Positions 22,680-26,127 of a stretch of DNA of 26,127 nucleotides are shown here, piece after piece. Location of the stretch: NCBI GenBank assembly GCA_030627905.1, contig DAOVRZ010000087.1, positions 1-26,127 of the forward strand, given 5' to 3'. Under the pieces are notes generated by a model. It did not search any database, had not been told where the DNA came from, and was given only the letters and a program-made list of their open reading frames with translations. This DNA comes from JAGMES01 sp023128035 (lineage in GTDB: Bacteria > Bacillota > Halanaerobiia > DY22613). Position 1 is the first letter of the stretch, and every line of letters begins with the position of its first letter. The translations under genes were made by a program, and so were the position numbers.

Positions 22680-24149
22680 ATGAATTTGGAATCTTTGATT
22701 CAAGAAACAGCGAAAAAAGTTATTTCGTCAATGAAGGATAACCCCAGTTTGTCTGTAGAGACTCTACTGCCAAAAAGTGCCCAAAAGTCTGGAGTGAATG
22801 CGCCTACAAATGGGTGTGGAAATATTCTCATCATTTTAGACGGTATGGGCGAAGGTTTAAACCATGCATTAACTCAATTGAAAACATTGAAAGATGCTGG
22901 TATTGGTGGTCAGGTGGCACTTACAAAGAATGTTGATGGAACGAAAACTCAGATTGAGGGTTTTGAAATATTAATGCCAAAGGCTCTTTTTGATCTAGCA
23001 ACAGAAGCTGTTATTTATATTCCGTACTTATCGGTTGGATTTGCAGGTAAGATTGCTAATTTATTAGAAGATGAAGCAGCAAGCCGAGCCGTAGTGCGAG
23101 GATTGATTAATCAAAATAAGATTTTTGTTGGAATCAGTGAACTAGAGTTACTGACCAGTGGTAATAAACGTTTGACCTTTGGATTAGGCCAAAAGCTGAA
23201 AGAGTATCAGCGTTTGATGAAAGCCTATGATCTGATTATGATCAAAGATATTAATCAGGTAATCAAAGAGTGCAATCAAAATAGTTCACCAACAACAGTA
23301 AGTTGTTCTGGTCAAACAGTAACTAATTCGTCATCTCCAGCTGCATGTATTTGCCCTGAAGGTACAACAGGTTGTGAAGGATGTGGATTGTGTGTAGAGT
23401 TAAATAAGACAGGTGTAGCTAATGTGATCAATTGCGGTGCAGATAGAGTTAGTGCTTCTTTAGGGGCAGAGCCTATGAATAGCGAAGTAGGTCAGATGAT
23501 TGACCATACTCTTCTAAAGCCAAATGCTACTGAAGATGATGTTATAAAGCTTTGTGATGAAGCCGCTAAATATAAATTTGCATCTGTTTGTGTAAATCCT
23601 AGCTATGTAGCACTAGCCTCTAAAAGGTTACGCGGAAGTGGAGTTAAAGTCTGTACTGTAATTGGTTTTCCCTTAGGAGCAACCACATCAACTACAAAAG
23701 CGATGGAAACCCGTGATGCTATTGCTAATGGAGCTACTGAGATTGATATGGTAATCAACGTGGGAGCATTAAAATCGGGAAATAATGCACAGGTGAAGAA
23801 GGACATAGAAGCAGTAGTAGGAGCAGCCTGTGGTCAAGGATTAGTGAAAGTTATTTTGGAAACTTCACTTTTGACAGATGAGGAGAAAGTTAGAGCTTGT
23901 CTATTGAGTAAATATGCAGGTGCTGATTTTGTGAAGACTGCGACGGGATTTGGCCCTGGTGGTGCAACACTTGAAGATATCTCTTTAATGAGAAAGACCG
24001 TAGGTAAAGAGATGGGTGTTAAAGCATCTGGTGGAATTCGTGATTTAGAGACTGCTCAGGCAATGATCGCTGCCGGAGCAACTAGAATAGGCGCTAGTGC
24101 TAGCGTGGCTATTGTTAAAGGAACTAGCGGCACTCAGAAGGGGTATTAG
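22680..24149 (+). CDS. deoC: PduM-like domain fused to deoxyribose-5-phosphate aldolase (DeoC)
   Basis: The aldolase splits deoxyribose-5-P into glyceraldehyde-3-P and acetaldehyde. The DeoC domain starts at about residue 273 ('MIDHTLLKPNATEDDV') and has the full active site: Asp356 in 'EIDMVINVGALK', Schiff-base Lys419 in 'DFVKTATGFGPGG', and Lys448 in 'VKASGGIRD'. Ordinary DeoC is about 220 residues; this protein has 489. Residues 1-20 (NLESLIQETAKKVISSM) look like an encapsulation helix. Residues about 45-200 form a PduM-like domain related to the 17015 product. Residues 223-238 hold five cysteines (223, 225, 232, 235, 238: 'CICPEGTTGCEGCGLC') that could bind Zn or an Fe-S cluster. This is the signature enzyme of the compartment and defines deoxyribose-5-P as its likely substrate. 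Confidence 0.92.
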   Translation: MNLESLIQETAKKVISSMKDNPSLSVETLLPKSAQKSGVNAPTNGCGNILIILDGMGEGLNHALTQLKTLKDAGIGGQVALTKNVDGTKTQIEGFEILMPKALFDLATEAVIYIPYLSVGFAGKIANLLEDEAASRAVVRGLINQNKIFVGISELELLTSGNKRLTFGLGQKLKEYQRLMKAYDLIMIKDINQVIKECNQNSSPTTVSCSGQTVTNSSSPAACICPEGTTGCEGCGLCVELNKTGVANVINCGADRVSASLGAEPMNSEVGQMIDHTLLKPNATEDDVIKLCDEAAKYKFASVCVNPSYVALASKRLRGSGVKVCTVIGFPLGATTSTTKAMETRDAIANGATEIDMVINVGALKSGNNAQVKKDIEAVVGAACGQGLVKVILETSLLTDEEKVRACLLSKYAGADFVKTATGFGPGGATLEDISLMRKTVGKEMGVKASGGIRDLETAQAMIAAGATRIGASASVAIVKGTSGTQKGY

Positions 24150-24170
24150 TAAAACTTTGGAGGTGGTCTG

Positions 24171-24650
24171 GTGCAGGAAAGATTATTGCATGGATTGATG
24201 GATGAGGCAAAATTAAAACGACTTTGTGTAAAGATTGAAAAATCTGATTTAGAACTTATCTGGGTTCATCCCCTCCAACTTGCTACTGTTAAAGAAGAAC
24301 TTAAAATGAGTCAGATTAAAATTGGTGTTATCATTGATTTTCCTCTAGGGGGGTCAACTCCAAAAATGAAAGCCTTCAATGCAACTGAATTGAAGGATAT
24401 GGGAGTAGATGAATTAGGTCTAATGATTTTTTCTGGCTATTTAGAAGAAGATAAGTTAAATATGCTAAAAGAAGAAATAGATCTTGTTCAAACTGTTATT
24501 GGTAAAACTCCTTTTTGTTTGGTCTTTGATCCATCCTTTTTAAATAGAAAGCAGATTCAGCTTTTAGAGGAATTTATTGATAATGAAGGTTTAGAATTTT
24601 ATAAACTGCCAAAAGGTTATCAGATTGATCAATATTCAGTTAAAATTTAA
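24171..24650 (+). CDS. Degenerate DeoC paralogue, probable pseudoenzyme
   Basis: A 159-residue protein that aligns with the first two thirds of DeoC: 'HGLMDEAKLKRLCVKIEKSDLE' with the DHTLLKP helix, 'IKIGVIIDFPLGGSTPKMKAFN' with 'VKVCTVIGFPLGATTSTTKAME', 'DELGLMIFSGYL' with 'TEIDMVINVGAL', and 'GLEFYKLPKGY' with 'GADFVKTATGF'. The Schiff-base lysine is kept (Lys145) but the catalytic Asp is Gly83, and the part with the third catalytic lysine is absent. It has a good ribosome binding site (GGAGGTGG) and GTG start, is the last gene of the operon, and shows no frameshift, so it is probably made. An aldolase function is unlikely; a structural or regulatory role with DeoC is inference. Confidence 0.7.
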   Translation: MQERLLHGLMDEAKLKRLCVKIEKSDLELIWVHPLQLATVKEELKMSQIKIGVIIDFPLGGSTPKMKAFNATELKDMGVDELGLMIFSGYLEEDKLNMLKEEIDLVQTVIGKTPFCLVFDPSFLNRKQIQLLEEFIDNEGLEFYKLPKGYQIDQYSVKI

Positions 24651-24656
24651 AAGTTC

Positions 24657-24697
24657 TATACGAAAAACTCCTTGGTAACGAGGAGCTTTTTCGTATA
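24657..24697. terminator. Strong hairpin terminator of the BMC operon
   Basis: TATACGAAAAACTCCT (24657-24672) pairs with AGGAGCTTTTTCGTATA (24681-24697) with a single bulged base and an 8-base loop. The A-run before and T-run inside the stem permit action in both directions. It lies 7 bases after the last BMC gene. Confidence 0.88.
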
Positions 24698-24840
24698 TAA
24701 TGAAAAATAAATTAAAAGAAGAAATATTCAATTAAATTAGAAAATAAAAATAAAAATAGAATAATAAGCAGGAATTTATCGAAGTATTATAGAAGACTAT
24801 TAACTCTAATAAAATGATAGTATAAGATGGGGGAGATAGC

Positions 24841-25902
24841 ATGAACCAAGGGATAAAAGAAATAGAAAAATTTTTATTTCAGGCAGAAGCGGAATTTAAA
24901 TTAGGCCATTATCACCTTGTTGTCGGAAATCTGATGTTTGCTCTACATTTATTGGAACCAATTAGTCGCGAGAAGTTTGACTTAATGGTTAAGATCTATC
25001 TTCTTCTGATTAAATCTCATCTTGAAATGAAACATATTACTAAAGCTCATGAAATGTGGAAAAAAGGGTATTGTTTATGTGATAAAAAAGATAATTATAC
25101 AGTTGCTGAATTCTATAATTTACAGGGTAAATTATATTCTACAGAAAAAAAATACTTTTTAGCTATTCAAAGTTATATGACAACCTTAAATCTGTTGGCA
25201 AATGATATTTCAGAATTATCTATATTACCAAAAATTACCGCCATGTTCAATATTGCTACTTGTCATATGCGAAAGGGTGATTATTCTAAAGCCAAAAATG
25301 CATATAATGAGACAATAGAACTCTTAAAATATTATGAAAGTGATTCTATTAAGGGAAGAACTTTTATGGGATTAGGAACACTATATCATTTTCAAGGTGA
25401 AATTAATATATCAAAGCAATATTACGAAAAATCCTTAAAATTGTTATCTCCTAATACAGACCCAATAGTTTACGGTCTACTTCTGCACAATTTAGCAGAA
25501 CTCGAATTATCAAGAGGTCAAATTAAAAATGCTCGGAAGTTATATAAGAAAGGATTGGGAAATGATCTACTAAATAAACATTATAAGCAGGTTACTGTTT
25601 CGTGTTATTTGGGAATTGCTAAGACTTATGTAGATGACGATCCAACTTTGGTTAAGGAATATTGTAAAAATGCTTTAAACCTGGCCATGGAAGGTTTGAT
25701 AAATAGATTTGCTCCTAGAGAAGAAAGAGATTTGGGTAGAATTTTCCTTTTGATAAGCCAAATATTATATATTGAAGGTGAGAAGGAAAAAAGTAGAATT
25801 TATTTAAATCAAGCTAAAAGCATTATAAAAAAATATAATATGCGTAATGAAGAAATTGAATTGAATGAGTTAAAAAGTAAATTCAAAGAAGGAGGTGATT
25901 GA
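24841..25902 (+). CDS. TPR-repeat protein, Rap-like, paired with a peptide ORF
   Basis: A 353-residue all-helical protein with about six to eight tetratricopeptide repeats (for example 'FNIATCHMRKGDYSKAKNAYN', 'MGLGTLYHFQGEINISKQYYEKSL', 'HNLAELELSRGQIKNARKLYKKGL'). There is no signal peptide, membrane segment or helix-turn-helix. Size and repeat content fit Rap-type members of the RRNPP family, which bind short imported peptides. Directly behind it (2-base gap) lies a small signal-peptide ORF whose ribosome binding site is inside the 3' end of this gene, the rap-phr gene order. ATG 24841 follows GGGGGAGA. A promoter is probable in the preceding AT-rich 140 bases but no clear -35 is seen. The target is unknown. 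The TPR gene at 5210 is similar in length but has no peptide ORF. Confidence 0.78.
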   Translation: MNQGIKEIEKFLFQAEAEFKLGHYHLVVGNLMFALHLLEPISREKFDLMVKIYLLLIKSHLEMKHITKAHEMWKKGYCLCDKKDNYTVAEFYNLQGKLYSTEKKYFLAIQSYMTTLNLLANDISELSILPKITAMFNIATCHMRKGDYSKAKNAYNETIELLKYYESDSIKGRTFMGLGTLYHFQGEINISKQYYEKSLKLLSPNTDPIVYGLLLHNLAELELSRGQIKNARKLYKKGLGNDLLNKHYKQVTVSCYLGIAKTYVDDDPTLVKEYCKNALNLAMEGLINRFAPREERDLGRIFLLISQILYIEGEKEKSRIYLNQAKSIIKKYNMRNEEIELNELKSKFKEGGD

Positions 25903-25904
25903 AG

Positions 25905-26024
25905 ATGAAGAGAAAAATGACTTTAGTTTTAGCACTTATCATGGTACTTTTTATTAGTACGTTTGCATTATTTCAATTGAACGATGTTGTTAGTACGCCA
26001 AGAAAAGCTTGGTACTTCTTTTAA
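25905..26024 (+). CDS. Phr-like signalling peptide precursor, 39 residues
   Basis: A short ORF absent from usual gene sets because of its size. It encodes a basic start (MKRKM), a hydrophobic core (TLVLALIMVLFISTFALFQL) and a short polar tail ending 'STPRKAWYFF', the layout of a Sec-exported peptide precursor. The ribosome binding site AAGGAGGTGAT (25889-25899) is a full match to the 16S tail and sits 5 bases before ATG. It overlaps the end of the TPR gene, so the two are coupled. By analogy with Phr/PapR-like precursors, the C-terminal 5 to 9 residues would be the mature signal, read by the TPR protein after reimport. Translation is well supported; the signalling role is inference from gene order and architecture. 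Confidence 0.7.
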   Translation: MKRKMTLVLALIMVLFISTFALFQLNDVVSTPRKAWYFF

Positions 26025-26127
26025 GGTGAAGTGATCAAAACTCACATTAAATTAGCTAGATTGAATAAACTTGCCATTACAATAAAGTGGACGTATATAC
26101 CCAATGGTAAGGGTAGAAGAAAGCGCC

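Noticed and set aside
26031..26127. Open frame from GTG running off the right edge
   Set aside because: Its first 32 codons are open and AAGGTGA lies upstream, but only one base separates that site from GTG, and the product (VIKTHIKLARLNKLAITIKW) is not recognisable. It may be the start of a real gene, but the visible part cannot show it.

Overview
The window comes from an AT-rich, low-GC, endospore-forming Firmicute. The evidence is a complete spoIIAA-spoIIAB-sigF operon behind a dacF-type carboxypeptidase, strong AAGGAGG-type ribosome binding sites with many TTG/GTG starts, and AT-rich intergenic DNA. An anaerobic clostridial or Halanaerobiales-like host is plausible, but that is inference.

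Layout. (1) 1-4382: the tail of a transposase, a 5'-truncated S41 peptidase, a C39-peptidase ABC exporter and its HlyD-type membrane fusion protein; no precursor peptide was recognised. (2) 4383-5209: AT-rich DNA without a convincing gene, holding several hairpins and ending in a sigma-A-type promoter. (3) 5210-6250: a Rap-like TPR protein. (4) 6482-9842: nucleoside catabolism operon deoB-punA-pdp. (5) 9843-10588: a large inverted repeat between convergent genes, then a ferritin-like gene on the minus strand. (6) 10800-11726: a PfkB-family (PsuK-like) kinase. (7) 11816-14750: dacF, terminator, predicted sigma-H promoter, spoIIAA-spoIIAB-sigF. (8) 14883-24697: a DeoR/SorC-type regulator with a palindromic operator candidate, followed by a twelve-gene bacterial microcompartment (BMC) operon ending in a strong hairpin terminator. 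(9) 24841-26024: a second Rap-like TPR protein followed directly by a 39-residue signal-peptide-bearing ORF that resembles a Phr-type peptide precursor.

The central system is a BMC of the sugar-phosphate-utilizing (SPU) kind. Its shell has two BMC-H, one PduT-like BMC-T with its cluster cysteine, and three BMC-P proteins. Its interior set is a deoxyribose-5-phosphate aldolase (DeoC) fused behind a PduM-like domain and a cysteine-rich linker, a CoA-acylating aldehyde dehydrogenase (PduP), a phosphotransacylase (PduL), a PduS-like flavin/Fe-S protein, a PduM-like protein, an RpiB-family isomerase lacking the usual catalytic cysteine, and a degenerate DeoC paralogue. With deoB, punA and pdp a few kilobases upstream, the window encodes a whole route: deoxynucleoside -> deoxyribose-1-P -> deoxyribose-5-P -> glyceraldehyde-3-P + acetaldehyde -> acetyl-CoA -> acetyl-P. 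The aldehyde steps would be enclosed. The regulator is of the family whose Bacillus member senses deoxyribose-5-P, which fits the proposed substrate.

Most worth a second look: the PduM-DeoC fusion, the DeoC-like probable pseudoenzyme, the altered RpiB, the TPR/peptide pair, and the 31-bp perfect inverted repeat at 9871-10042.
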